64,000 nucleotides of DNA from UKL13-3 sp044353855 (GTDB taxonomy: Bacteria > Bacteroidota > Bacteroidia > UKL13-3), in assembly GCA_044353855.1 (NCBI GenBank), contig JBILBF010000004.1, positions 158,981 through 222,980 of the forward strand, written 5' to 3'. This document shows positions 1 through 8,304 of this stretch, piece by piece. How positions within the stretch are numbered: the stretch's first letter is position 1; each line of letters opens with the position of its first letter. The position numbers and the translations under genes were made by a program. The notes beneath the pieces are model-generated. The model saw only the letters and a list, made by a program, of their open reading frames with translations. It searched no databases and was not told where the DNA came from.

Positions 1-392
1 TAGATGCAGGAAGCAAATTCCGTTACCAAAGCTTGCAAACTACGTTGACCAATCATAGATTTACATCCGAACATGGATTAATTTGTCTTGGCAAAATGCA
101 AGGATTGCAATACTTGTTGCAAGCATCCTCACCAGGTGGTGTCATGTTTTCGCCAACTTTCAAGGAATTGTATTTGTGCAATTTGGAAGCAGACAAAAAT
201 GACTACAAGCATCCTTATTTTGTGTTATCCGATTATAAATATACCGATAGTATAAAGGTTGATCAATCCAATTGGGAAAACAGGTTTATGCAGGCATTGG
301 GCAAACAAATGAAACAAACAACAAACGGAATATTAATAGACTCTATTGTTTTTGAAACAGCACCTTTAGGTATTTTGTATTTATATAAATAG
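1..392 (+). CDS. C-terminal end of an unidentified protein (5' end outside window)
   Basis: The reading frame is open from base 3 (Asp-Ala-Gly-Ser...) with no stop before TAA at 390-392, so this is the last ~129 residues of a gene that begins upstream. The visible part is soluble-looking, with no membrane segment and no motif I recognise. It has several aromatic residues and ends in a hydrophobic stretch (PLGILYLYK). A TTG at 33 could be taken as a start, but the frame clearly continues upstream of it. ribF follows 70 bases downstream from its own promoter. Function unknown. Confidence 0.6.
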   Translation, partial: DAGSKFRYQSLQTTLTNHRFTSEHGLICLGKMQGLQYLLQASSPGGVMFSPTFKELYLCNLEADKNDYKHPYFVLSDYKYTDSIKVDQSNWENRFMQALGKQMKQTTNGILIDSIVFETAPLGILYLYK

Positions 393-417
393 TTACATTT
401 TTATAGTTAAATAAGCA

Positions 418-448
418 TTTGAGAGTAACTAACATTTGGCTATTTTCG
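418..448 (+). promoter_or_regulatory. Candidate Bacteroidota promoter for ribF
   Basis: TTTG at 418-421, a 19-base spacer, then TATTTTCG at 441-448. This fits the Bacteroidota housekeeping consensus TTTG-N19-TAnnTTTG with one mismatch in the -7 box. Transcription would start near 455, just before ATG at 463. It therefore argues against the TTG at 436, which lies inside the spacer. Confidence 0.5.
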
Positions 449-462
449 CCCAATCAAGTACA

Positions 463-1401
463 ATGAAAGTTTATAGAAGTTTAGCAGAGTTGCCCGTTAT
501 TAAAAATGCCATTGTTACCCAAGGTACGTTTGATGGCGTGCATGCTGCCCATAAAGTTATCATCCATAAAGTAAAAGAGTTAGCTGCTAAACACCAAGGC
601 GAAACGGTTTTGATGACCTTTGACCCTCATCCCCGAATGGTGCTATTCCCCAACGAACATGGGATGCGCTTGTTGCAAACATTAGACGAAAAAATTGCTG
701 CACTTGAACTGGAAGGAATTGATCATTTGGTGGTCATTCCGTTTACCAAAGCTTTTTCGGAACAAACTTCGTTGCAATTTATTCGCGATATCATTGTTGA
801 AAAAATAGGTGCCAAAGTATTGGTGATTGGGTATGATCATCGTTTTGGTAAAAACCGAGAAGGAACTTTTGAACACCTTAAACAATTTGCCACAACCTAT
901 GGCTTTGAGGTTGCCGAAATCCCCGAACAAGATATTGACGAAGTAGCCGTAAGTTCAACCCGTATTCGCAATGCTATAGAAGCAGGTGATGTACAATTGG
1001 CTTTTAAATATTTAGGTCATTATTATTCGATTACAGGCGAAGTTACTCAAGGCAAACAACTTGGGCGCACAATAGGATTTCCAACGGCTAATATTGTGAT
1101 GAGTGATGCAAATAAGTTGATTCCGGCTGATGGTGTGTATGCTGTTCAAGTTTTTTTCAACACCCAATGGTATGGTGCAATGCTAAATGCAGGTTATCGG
1201 CCAACCGTTGATGGACTCACTCATGCCATTGAAGTTCACCTATTTGATTTTAATGAAAATGTATACGGACAAAAAATAACTGTTCGGTATGTTGATAAAC
1301 TAAGAGATGAAATGAAGTTTGCTGGACTGGACGCACTCAAAAATCAGCTTGAAAAAGATAAATTGCATGCTGTTGCTGTTTTACAAAAAGCTTTTCAATG
1401 A
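463..1401 (+). CDS. ribF: Bifunctional riboflavin kinase / FAD synthetase (RibF)
   Basis: Makes FMN from riboflavin and FAD from FMN, both with ATP, in the cytoplasm. The N-terminal nucleotidyltransferase half has the GTFDGVHAAH motif at about residues 21-30, a GxFDGxHxGH variant with Ala for Gly, and the TRIRNAI segment near residue 170. The C-terminal flavokinase half has GRTIGFPTANI and PADGVYAV. The length of 312 residues is normal for the family. I chose ATG 463 rather than TTG 436 because of the promoter position and the usual N-terminus. The stop overlaps the next start by 4 bases (ATGA), so ribF and the M23 gene are probably translationally coupled. ribD lies 25 kb away, so the flavin genes are dispersed. 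Confidence 0.95.
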   Translation: MKVYRSLAELPVIKNAIVTQGTFDGVHAAHKVIIHKVKELAAKHQGETVLMTFDPHPRMVLFPNEHGMRLLQTLDEKIAALELEGIDHLVVIPFTKAFSEQTSLQFIRDIIVEKIGAKVLVIGYDHRFGKNREGTFEHLKQFATTYGFEVAEIPEQDIDEVAVSSTRIRNAIEAGDVQLAFKYLGHYYSITGEVTQGKQLGRTIGFPTANIVMSDANKLIPADGVYAVQVFFNTQWYGAMLNAGYRPTVDGLTHAIEVHLFDFNENVYGQKITVRYVDKLRDEMKFAGLDALKNQLEKDKLHAVAVLQKAFQ

Positions 1402-2345
1402 TTCAACTAAAATCTTTTCTATATATAATTGTTCTTTCTACCTTCTTTTATTCCACTCAACTTCAAGCTCAAGTTATCGAAGATGATTCTACCAGTTTAG
1501 TAGCTGATGAAGAGGAAGAAGAAGCAGAAGGAGAGTTTGATGCTAATTTTACAGGTTATTCAGACGTAACGTACTGGGATTTGTTGCGTGATCCTGCATT
1601 TAAGTTTGATTCGAATATGATACCCAATATGCATTACGAGGGTGCTGCTTGGGATACCATTACCATTAATCCTTATAAAGTAAGTTTAAAGGAGATGAAT
1701 GATACCATCTTGCTTGCCCTTAAGGATTCATACGATTGTGCGTTTCATCCACCTGCTATTGGCGATATTTCTTCTAATTTTGGTTTTAGGCGATGGGGGC
1801 GAAGTGCAAAGTTTCATTATGGTGTGGATGTGCGCATGGAAGTTGGAGATCCCGTGTATGCCATGTTTGATGGGGTAGTACGCATAGCCAAACGCAGTGC
1901 CGATTATGGTTATGTAGTGCTCATCCGCCATTACAATGGATTGGAAACATTGTATGCGCATTTTAACCAACTATTGGTTTATTCTGGGCAAACTATTCGC
2001 AGTGGCGATATTATTGGATTGGCCGGTAGCACAGGCCGTAGCACAGGTCCACATTTGCATTTTGAGGTACGTTACAAAGGAGAAAAAGTTGATCCCAATA
2101 AAATTGTGTATTTCCCTTCAGGCTCTTTATTAAGCGATACGTTGCAAATTGATAAAGGGTGTTTTTCGCATTTATACCAAGTAAAAGCAGCTAAACCTAA
2201 AGCTAAATACCATGTGGTAAAACGGGGTGAAACCTTAGGGAAAATCGCCTATCGTTATGGTATTAGTGTAAAACATTTAGCTAAGCTCAATAAGATTTCA
2301 ACAAAAACAAAGCTAAAGGCAGGTAGAAGATTACGTGTAAGGTAG
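1398..2345 (+). CDS. Exported M23 family metallopeptidase with C-terminal LysM domain
   Basis: Probable peptidoglycan endopeptidase acting outside the inner membrane. A signal peptide covers residues 1-25 (ending QLQAQ) and is followed by a very acidic stretch (DEEEEEAEGE). The M23 (LytM) domain lies at about residues 130-235 with the zinc-binding HYGVDV and HLHFEV motifs intact, so it should be catalytic rather than a degenerate EnvC/NlpD-type activator. Residues ~270-315 form one LysM repeat (VVKRGETLGKIAYRYGI) for binding glycan. The start overlaps the ribF stop by 4 bases. The ATG choice is supported by the good signal peptide. Confidence 0.9.
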   Translation: MIQLKSFLYIIVLSTFFYSTQLQAQVIEDDSTSLVADEEEEEAEGEFDANFTGYSDVTYWDLLRDPAFKFDSNMIPNMHYEGAAWDTITINPYKVSLKEMNDTILLALKDSYDCAFHPPAIGDISSNFGFRRWGRSAKFHYGVDVRMEVGDPVYAMFDGVVRIAKRSADYGYVVLIRHYNGLETLYAHFNQLLVYSGQTIRSGDIIGLAGSTGRSTGPHLHFEVRYKGEKVDPNKIVYFPSGSLLSDTLQIDKGCFSHLYQVKAAKPKAKYHVVKRGETLGKIAYRYGISVKHLAKLNKISTKTKLKAGRRLRVR

Positions 2346-2530
2346 GAGCAGAGGTTATAGTCGATAGATCGTAGTCGATAGTCCAAAGGAGGCCTGATAA
2401 CGGTGTTCTAAGAAGCCGGAGTCCAACACCCAAAGCTGTCACGCTGAGTTTATCGAAGCGTATTACAGAAGACAGGGTCAATCATCAAATAGCTGGGTAA
2501 ATTCGTTATTGCGAGTAAAGACTCGCGACA
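2346..2530. repeat. Intergenic patch of short repeat elements
   Basis: This 185-base gap between convergent genes has three kinds of element. A direct repeat TAGTCGATAG occurs at 2358-2367 and 2372-2381. The segment at 2437-2460 (core GTCACGCTGAG...TCGAAGCG) resembles a dispersed intergenic motif I recall from many Bacteroidota genomes. A hairpin at 2511-2526 (GCGAGT-AAAG-ACTCGC) sits a few bases from the smpB stop and may act as a terminator. The composition is visibly more GC-rich than the surroundings. No ORF is supported. Confidence 0.5.
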
Positions 2531-3001
2531 TCAAACATCTTCCCGTCTAGACATATCGCGTTTTACATCCCGCTCTTTAATGCTCTCACGTTTGTCAAAA
2601 CTTTTCTTTCCTTGCCCTACAGCAATTTCTATTTTGGCATAACCGGTTTCGGATATAAATATTTTGAGTGGAACAATGGTTAATCCCTTTTCGGCAGCTT
2701 TGGTTTTTAATTTACGGAGTTCTCCTTTTTTGAGCAACAGTTTACGAACCCTCATCGTATCGTGGTTATAATGCGATGCTTGTTTAAAAGTGCCAATATT
2801 CATATTGCGCACATATAACTCCTCGGTGCCATCTTTTTTGTGGGGTTTAAAAAAACAAAAAGCATCGCTAATGTTCACATTTCCTTCGCGTATCGATTTT
2901 ATTTCACTGCCCATCAATTGCATGCCTGCAGTATACTTGGCCAGCAAATGATACTCATACGAAGCCCGTTTATTAACGATATGGAGATTGTCTTTACTCA
3001 T
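2531..3001 (-). CDS. smpB: SsrA-binding protein SmpB
   Basis: Binds tmRNA and delivers it to stalled ribosomes for trans-translation. The full 156-residue sequence matches the family: N-terminal NKRASYEYHLLAKYTAGMQL, the central GSEIKSIREGNVNISDAF segment of the OB fold, and a basic C-terminal tail (KRESIKERDVKRDMSRRE) that reads the empty mRNA channel. It is divergent from the aldolase gene. The Lon protease, which can degrade tagged products, is encoded 1.2 kb away on the same strand but is not co-transcribed. Confidence 0.96.
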   Translation of the reverse strand: MSKDNLHIVNKRASYEYHLLAKYTAGMQLMGSEIKSIREGNVNISDAFCFFKPHKKDGTEELYVRNMNIGTFKQASHYNHDTMRVRKLLLKKGELRKLKTKAAEKGLTIVPLKIFISETGYAKIEIAVGQGKKSFDKRESIKERDVKRDMSRREDV

Positions 3002-3076
3002 TTTTAGATGGGTGCAAAATACAGCAATCTATTGGTATAGTCACAGGTTATTCTACATTATTTTTAGTCAAAACCG

Positions 3077-3106
3077 TTTGCAAAATTAGTGTATTATTGA
3101 TGTTTG
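3077..3106 (+). promoter_or_regulatory. Possible promoter for the threonine aldolase gene
   Basis: TTTG at 3077-3080, an 18-base spacer, then GATGTTTG at 3099-3106, one mismatch from TAnnTTTG. The predicted start of transcription would be only about 8 bases before ATG 3119, giving a nearly leaderless mRNA. Weak to moderate support. Confidence 0.3.
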
Positions 3107-3118
3107 AATACAACAACG

Positions 3119-4138
3119 ATGATGATTGATTTACGAAGTGATACGGTTACCAAACCCACACCCCAAATGCTTGATGCGATGATGCAAGCCAAAGTAGGTG
3201 ATGATGTGTATGGTGAGGATGAAACTGTAAATGAGTTGCAACACTATGCAGCTAAACTTTTTGGAAAAGAGGCTGCTTTATTTTGCCCCAGTGGCACCAT
3301 GACCAACCAAATTGCCATTAAAATGCATACCCAGCCTGGTGATGAATTGATATGTGCCGATAATGCGCATGTATATAAATACGAAGGAGGAGGAGTTGCT
3401 TTTAATTCGGGAGTTCAACTAAAATTACTTGCAAGTGATAGGGGCAGAATAGCAGCACCGCAAATTGCAACAGCAATCAATACCGATGATATTCATTTTC
3501 CAAATACTCGTTTGGTATGCCTCGAAAATACAAGCAATAGAGGAGGGGGGAGTATATATGCATTGGATGAACTCATATCAATTGCAGATGTATGTAGACA
3601 ATTCAATTTAAAATTACATTTAGATGGTGCTCGTGTGTTTAATGCGTTGGTAGCATCTAATTATACGGCAGTGCAATTAGGCCAACAATTTGATAGTATT
3701 TCTATTTGTTTAAGCAAAGGATTGGGCGCTCCTGTAGGCTCATTATTATTAGGAACGGCAGCTGATATGTATAAAGCAAAACGTATTCGCAAAGTATTTG
3801 GGGGTGGAATGCGCCAAGCAGGTTTTTTAGCAGCAGCAGGATTGTATGCACTCGAAAATCATGTTGACCGATTGAAGGAAGATCATGCAAAAGCCAAACG
3901 GATAGCAAACGTATTGAAGACTAATGCCAGCGTAAAATCAATTATGCCTGTTGATACCAATATTGTGATTATACAATTAAACTCTGTTGTCGATGCTGAT
4001 CTGTTTGTTTCTCAGTTAGCTGCTCATCACATAAAAATTGGCCGCATATCACCTGATTCGGTTCGAATGGTTTTTCATTTGGATGTGACGGATGAAATGA
4101 TGGAAAAACTGATAACTGTTTGCGGAAATATACAATAG
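3119..4138 (+). CDS. ltaE: Low-specificity L-threonine aldolase (PLP-dependent)
   Basis: Cleaves L-threonine/allo-threonine to glycine and acetaldehyde in the cytoplasm. It shows the N-terminal IDLRSDTVTKPT, the GDDVYGEDETVNELQ segment, and the PLP-lysine region SICLSKGLGAPVGS at about residues 196-209. Other typical segments are LHLDGARVFNA (PLP ring contact Asp) and RKVFGGGMRQAGFLAA. About 340 residues is the family length. ATG at 3119 or 3122 is preferred over TTG 3104, because homologues start shortly before IDLRSDT. A hairpin terminator follows directly. Confidence 0.93.
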   Translation: MMIDLRSDTVTKPTPQMLDAMMQAKVGDDVYGEDETVNELQHYAAKLFGKEAALFCPSGTMTNQIAIKMHTQPGDELICADNAHVYKYEGGGVAFNSGVQLKLLASDRGRIAAPQIATAINTDDIHFPNTRLVCLENTSNRGGGSIYALDELISIADVCRQFNLKLHLDGARVFNALVASNYTAVQLGQQFDSISICLSKGLGAPVGSLLLGTAADMYKAKRIRKVFGGGMRQAGFLAAAGLYALENHVDRLKEDHAKAKRIANVLKTNASVKSIMPVDTNIVIIQLNSVVDADLFVSQLAAHHIKIGRISPDSVRMVFHLDVTDEMMEKLITVCGNIQ

Positions 4139-4155
4139 TTAGAAATTGAGTACAC

Positions 4156-4200
4156 AAAAAAAGTCCCATACTGTAAAGTTACAATAAGGGACTTTTTATT
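4156..4200. terminator. Bidirectional terminator between ltaE and lon
   Basis: AAAAAGTCCC (4158-4167) pairs perfectly with GGGACTTTTT (4188-4197), with A/T tracts on both sides. It can end transcription of both convergent genes. The loop contains a second perfect inverted repeat, TGTAA-AG-TTACA (4172-4183), which would extend the stem-loop. Confidence 0.85.
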
Positions 4201-4215
4201 ACGTATAAAACACCT

Positions 4216-6699
4216 TTATTTAGCAACAGCTGGTAGAGTTTTTTCTTCCACAACGGTCATATCAATTGCACCACTTACTTTTTCTTCAAGCAAAGCTATA
4301 TCCAATACTTCCAGCATATTGCTTACAAAGTGGAAATTTAAATCTGTTAAATAATGCGCTTTAATATCTTGTACATCTTTACGGTTGCTTTCACACAAAA
4401 TAATGTCTTGTATTCCTGCACGTTTAGCGGCCAATAATTTTTCTTTTACACCGCCAATGGGTAATACTTTTCCGCGTAAGGTAATTTCACCTGTCATGGC
4501 CAAGCGTGGTCTTATTTTACGTTGGGTAAATACAGATGCCAATGAAGTAAGCATGGTGATACCAGCCGATGGTCCATCTTTTGGAACAGCACCTGCAGGA
4601 ACGTGTATATGCAAATCCCATTTATCAAATACTTTAGCATCTATTTGCAAATAGTCGGCATGCGATTTTAAAAAGGTAAGTGCTGTTATAGCTGATTCTT
4701 TCATCACATCACCCAACGATCCTGTTAATGTTAGTTTGCCTGTTCCTTTGGTAATAATACTTTCTATAAACAATATTTCGCCACCCACGCTTGTCCAAGC
4801 TAGGCCTGTAACTACGCCTGCCACATCATTATTTTGGTAACTATCTTTTTCTACCCGTTCAATTCCCAATATGCGAATAATATCTGCTGTGTCGAGTTTC
4901 TTTTTGGCTTTGCCTTCAACAACTTTTTGTTTGGCTACATTGCGAGCTACAGCAGCAATTTGTTTTTCCAAACCACGAACACCACTCTCACGTGTATATC
5001 CTTCCACAATTTTTTCTAAAGCTGCATCACTCAAATCAAAGTCGCCTTTTTTCAAGCCATGGTTTTCTTTTTGCTTTGGTAATAAGTATGTTTTGGCAAT
5101 TTGTATTTTTTCTTCTAGGGTATACCCACTCACTTCAATGATTTCCATTCTATCCAATAATGCAGGCTGAATGGTATCTAATGAATTGGCTGTTGCAATA
5201 AACATTACATTGGATAAATCGTAATCTATTTCGATATAGTTATCGTAAAAGGAATGGTTTTGTTCAGGGTCCAATACTTCCAATAATGCCGAAGACGGGT
5301 CGCCTCTGTAACTATTGGCAATTTTGTCAATCTCATCCAATACAAAAACGGGATTGGATGAATTTACTTTTTTCAAATTTTGGATAATACGACCTGGCAT
5401 TGCGCCAATATAGGTTCTGCGGTGGCCACGTATTTCACTTTCATCGTGCAAGCCTCCCAAAGCAATACGAGCATATTTTCTATCCAATGATTTAGCAATA
5501 GACTTGCCTAATGAGGTTTTACCAACACCTGGAGGTCCTACCAAACACAATATGGGGCTTTTCATGTTCCCTTTTAGCTTAAGTACCGCCAAATATTCCA
5601 AAATACGGTCTTTAATTTTTTCCAATCCAAAATGGTCTTCATCCAGAATAGTTTGGGCACGCTTTAGGTCAAAATTATCGGTTGTAAAATCGCCCCAAGG
5701 TAAATCGAGCAAAGTTTGTAAATAGCTGCTTTGCATTGAATAATCAGGAGCCATTGGGTTCATTCTACGCAGTTTTTCAACTTCTTTTTTAAAGGCAACA
5801 AATACCGTTTCGCTCCACTTTTTACCTTCAGCAACTTTGAGCATGGTTTCAATTTCTCGCTCCGGACTATCTTGTCCAAGTTCATCCTGCAATGCACGAA
5901 TTTGTTGTTGTAAAAAGAATTCGCGTTGTTGTTTATCCATATCCCCACGCACCTTGCTTTGAATTTCATTTTTCAACTGCAATTGTTGTAGTTCTTTGGT
6001 TAAATGTTCCAACACTTTTTCACTTCTTTCCTTAAATTCTTCAATTTCCAAAATAGCTTGTTTGCCATTTACATCTAGGTTCATATTGGAAGAAATGAAG
6101 TTCATCAAAAACTTAGGACTATCAATATTTTTGATGGCAATTGTAGCTTCGCTGGGTATATATGGCGATACATCAATAATTTGCAAAGCCAAATCTTTGA
6201 CAGATGACACCAATGCAGTAAGTTCTTTACTTGTTGATAGTTTTTTTTCAGGTAAGGCGGTAATAGTTGCTGTTAAATAAGGTTCAGTAGTAAGGCATTC
6301 GTTAAGTCTAAACCTTCTTTTCCCTTGAATAATTACAGTGGTATTTCCATCGGGCATACGCAACATTTTAATTATATGTGCTACCGTTCCAACTTTGTGT
6401 AAGTCTTCAAAATTTGGGTCTTCAACAGTTGCGTTTACTTGCGCTACTACTCCAATAGATTTTTTCCCTTTATAGGCATCTTTAATCAAGTTAATAGATT
6501 TATCGCGGCCAACAGTAATTGGAATGACAACACCTGGAAACAAAACGGTATTGCGCAACGGTAATATTGGCAGGCTTTCGGGCAAAATTTCTTTGTTCAT
6601 TTCATCCTCTTCTTCTTGAGAAAGCAGGGAAATAAACTCTTGATTATCGTTTTCATCGCTTATAAAGCTTTGTATCATAAAGGAATCACGTTCTGTCAT
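4216..6699 (-). CDS. lon: ATP-dependent protease Lon (LonA)
   Basis: Cytosolic AAA+ serine protease that degrades misfolded and regulatory proteins. Residues ~45-245 are the Lon N-terminal substrate-binding domain (LPILPLRNTVLFPGVVIP). The AAA+ module has Walker A GPPGVGKTS and Walker B FVLDEIDKI. The C-terminal peptidase has the Ser-Lys dyad: Ser711 in KDGPSAGIT and Lys754 in GGVKEKLLAAKR. At 827 residues it is a typical Bacteroidota LonA, with an acidic N-terminal extension (SQEEEDE). It ends at the shared terminator at 4156-4200. In the 136 bases upstream I see no clear TTTG/TAnnTTTG promoter. Confidence 0.97.
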   Translation of the reverse strand: MTERDSFMIQSFISDENDNQEFISLLSQEEEDEMNKEILPESLPILPLRNTVLFPGVVIPITVGRDKSINLIKDAYKGKKSIGVVAQVNATVEDPNFEDLHKVGTVAHIIKMLRMPDGNTTVIIQGKRRFRLNECLTTEPYLTATITALPEKKLSTSKELTALVSSVKDLALQIIDVSPYIPSEATIAIKNIDSPKFLMNFISSNMNLDVNGKQAILEIEEFKERSEKVLEHLTKELQQLQLKNEIQSKVRGDMDKQQREFFLQQQIRALQDELGQDSPEREIETMLKVAEGKKWSETVFVAFKKEVEKLRRMNPMAPDYSMQSSYLQTLLDLPWGDFTTDNFDLKRAQTILDEDHFGLEKIKDRILEYLAVLKLKGNMKSPILCLVGPPGVGKTSLGKSIAKSLDRKYARIALGGLHDESEIRGHRRTYIGAMPGRIIQNLKKVNSSNPVFVLDEIDKIANSYRGDPSSALLEVLDPEQNHSFYDNYIEIDYDLSNVMFIATANSLDTIQPALLDRMEIIEVSGYTLEEKIQIAKTYLLPKQKENHGLKKGDFDLSDAALEKIVEGYTRESGVRGLEKQIAAVARNVAKQKVVEGKAKKKLDTADIIRILGIERVEKDSYQNNDVAGVVTGLAWTSVGGEILFIESIITKGTGKLTLTGSLGDVMKESAITALTFLKSHADYLQIDAKVFDKWDLHIHVPAGAVPKDGPSAGITMLTSLASVFTQRKIRPRLAMTGEITLRGKVLPIGGVKEKLLAAKRAGIQDIILCESNRKDVQDIKAHYLTDLNFHFVSNMLEVLDIALLEEKVSGAIDMTVVEEKTLPAVAK

Positions 6700-6835
6700 A
6701 TCAGTTTCTTAAGTATTCGTAAGTGTCAGTGTTTTTTGAGAGCATCATTGTTTCAACCTTCGTGCCAACAAGCATTACTTTTTTGTTTGTGTAATAGTGA
6801 ATGGGAAAAGTGATTCAAAATCCCAAAGAGTATCT

Positions 6836-7612
6836 TTATTTATCTTGAATAAACCGTGTAATTTTTACGACCCATGAACGTGGCATCAATCGGATTGAAT
6901 TTGCCATAATAGCATTTAACATGCCATGTATGGCTACTGTTTTCCCTTTCATCATTGCATCATATCCATACTGGGCAACTTCTTCAGATGTAGGAAGTTT
7001 TCTTCCTTTAACCAACTTGCTTTCCTCCATAGCAGCAGCTGCCTGAAATCCACTTTCCGTTGCTCCAGGACATAATGATGTTACCGTTACTCCCTGTTTT
7101 CGCACTTCATTATTGATGGCTTCACTAAAATGTAAAACATATGCTTTGGTTGCATAATATACTGCCATAGTGGGTCCTGGTTGGAATGCAGCTGTAGAGG
7201 CAACATTCATTATCTTGCCGTTTTTGCGGTTTACCATATCTGTTAAAAACAGTTTGGTAAATTGTGTAAGGGCAGTAATATTTAGGTTGATCATCTGCTC
7301 TTGTGTAGTCCAATCTGATTCTACAAATAATCCATAATCACCAAACCCAGCATTGTTAATAAGGTAATCAACGGTAATGGAGTGTTGTTTTAATTCACCG
7401 TATACTTCCTGTGCTGCATTATTTTTGGATAGGTCTTTACCTATTGTATAAACTGATATACCATGTTTTTCTTCAAGGGTATGTTTTAATTCATTTAGTT
7501 TTTCAAGTGATCGAGCAACCAATACAAGATTGTCGCCTTTACTAGCATGTATTTGTGCTAAAGCTAATCCAATGCCATTTGATGCTCCAGTAATAAGTGC
7601 AGTTTTTTTCAT
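6836..7612 (-). CDS. SDR family NAD(P)-dependent oxidoreductase
   Basis: Classical short-chain dehydrogenase/reductase. The cofactor motif TGASNGIG is at about residues 8-15, NNAG near residue 87, and the catalytic Ser...YYATK (YxxxK) near residue 155. The substrate is unknown. An LVARS segment after beta-2 suggests NADP(H) preference. It lies 10 bases downstream of a TetR regulator on the same strand, so the two are very likely one transcript and the regulator probably controls it. The C-terminal region (HGMLNAIMANSIRLMPRSWVVKITRFI) resembles DltE-like or YqjQ-type SDRs, but this is not decisive. Confidence 0.9.
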   Translation of the reverse strand: MKKTALITGASNGIGLALAQIHASKGDNLVLVARSLEKLNELKHTLEEKHGISVYTIGKDLSKNNAAQEVYGELKQHSITVDYLINNAGFGDYGLFVESDWTTQEQMINLNITALTQFTKLFLTDMVNRKNGKIMNVASTAAFQPGPTMAVYYATKAYVLHFSEAINNEVRKQGVTVTSLCPGATESGFQAAAAMEESKLVKGRKLPTSEEVAQYGYDAMMKGKTVAIHGMLNAIMANSIRLMPRSWVVKITRFIQDK

Positions 7613-7622
7613 TTTACTTTTT

Positions 7623-8198
7623 TTAATATTTTATACCATCCCAAGTTAAACTAAAACATTGGTCAATTTCTCTTTGGGTGATTGTTTTATCTTGTTTAAT
7701 GATGGTGCGTATAATTTCATGAATCGTTCCTTCTACATGCGATTTAATAATAATGATGTCTATTTTTTTGAGTAATCGATGATCTTGTCCATATTCAATA
7801 AATTGATTAAAGGGTTTCATGCTGGCTTCTGTTTCTGATAAAATGTTTTCTGATATAAAACCACTATAGATAAATTGGTCAACAAACAACATTTTTTCAG
7901 TGTTTGATAAGCAAAAATTAAAATAGGAATACCACATCCGTTTAAAGGTACTGTAAAAATTACCTGAAGCATGTTTCGGGTCAAGAAAAACATGGATCAT
8001 TTCTGATTTTGTTGTATGGTATACATCGTTTATAAGAGCTTCTTTGCTTTTATAATAAATATACACTGTACCTGTTGCAAGTTTAGCTTCTGTTGCTACT
8101 TCGGCCATTTTTAATCCAATAAAACCTGTTTTATTTACCAGTTTTATCGCAGCCGTTTGAATATCTTTTAATTTTTGATCATCTTTTAATTTTGGCAT
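7623..8198 (-). CDS. TetR/AcrR family transcriptional regulator
   Basis: One-component repressor type. The N-terminal helix-turn-helix is at about residues 10-55 (IQTAAIKLVNKTGFIGLKMAEVA, ATGTVYIYYKSKEALI). The C-terminal ligand domain is divergent, with aromatic residues, so the inducer is unknown. It is co-directional with the SDR 10 bases downstream. An inverted repeat at 8250-8266, 52 bases upstream of the start, could be its own operator. Confidence 0.9.
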   Translation of the reverse strand: MPKLKDDQKLKDIQTAAIKLVNKTGFIGLKMAEVATEAKLATGTVYIYYKSKEALINDVYHTTKSEMIHVFLDPKHASGNFYSTFKRMWYSYFNFCLSNTEKMLFVDQFIYSGFISENILSETEASMKPFNQFIEYGQDHRLLKKIDIIIIKSHVEGTIHEIIRTIIKQDKTITQREIDQCFSLTWDGIKY

Positions 8199-8249
8199 TG
8201 TAGGGAGGTATTATTCAGATGCAATTATACTAAATAGTGATGTTAAAAG

Positions 8250-8266
8250 TGAATGATGATTCATTA
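8250..8266. promoter_or_regulatory. Candidate TetR operator (inverted repeat)
   Basis: TGAAT-GATG-ATTCA forms a perfect 5-base inverted repeat, overlapping a second one (AATGA-TGAT-TCATT). It lies in the 106-base gap upstream of tetR. Position and symmetry fit autoregulation, but this is inference. Confidence 0.35.
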
Positions 8267-8304
8267 TAATGCTATTTGATTAGCTGTTCATTCCTAAAAT
8301 ATGA

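Noticed and set aside
436..462. TTG start for ribF adding nine residues
   Set aside because: It falls inside the promoter spacer, and homologues start at the ATG at 463.
8207..8213. GGGAGGT near the tetR start
   Set aside because: It is on the plus strand; in the minus-strand mRNA it reads ACCTCCC, so it is not a ribosome-binding site.
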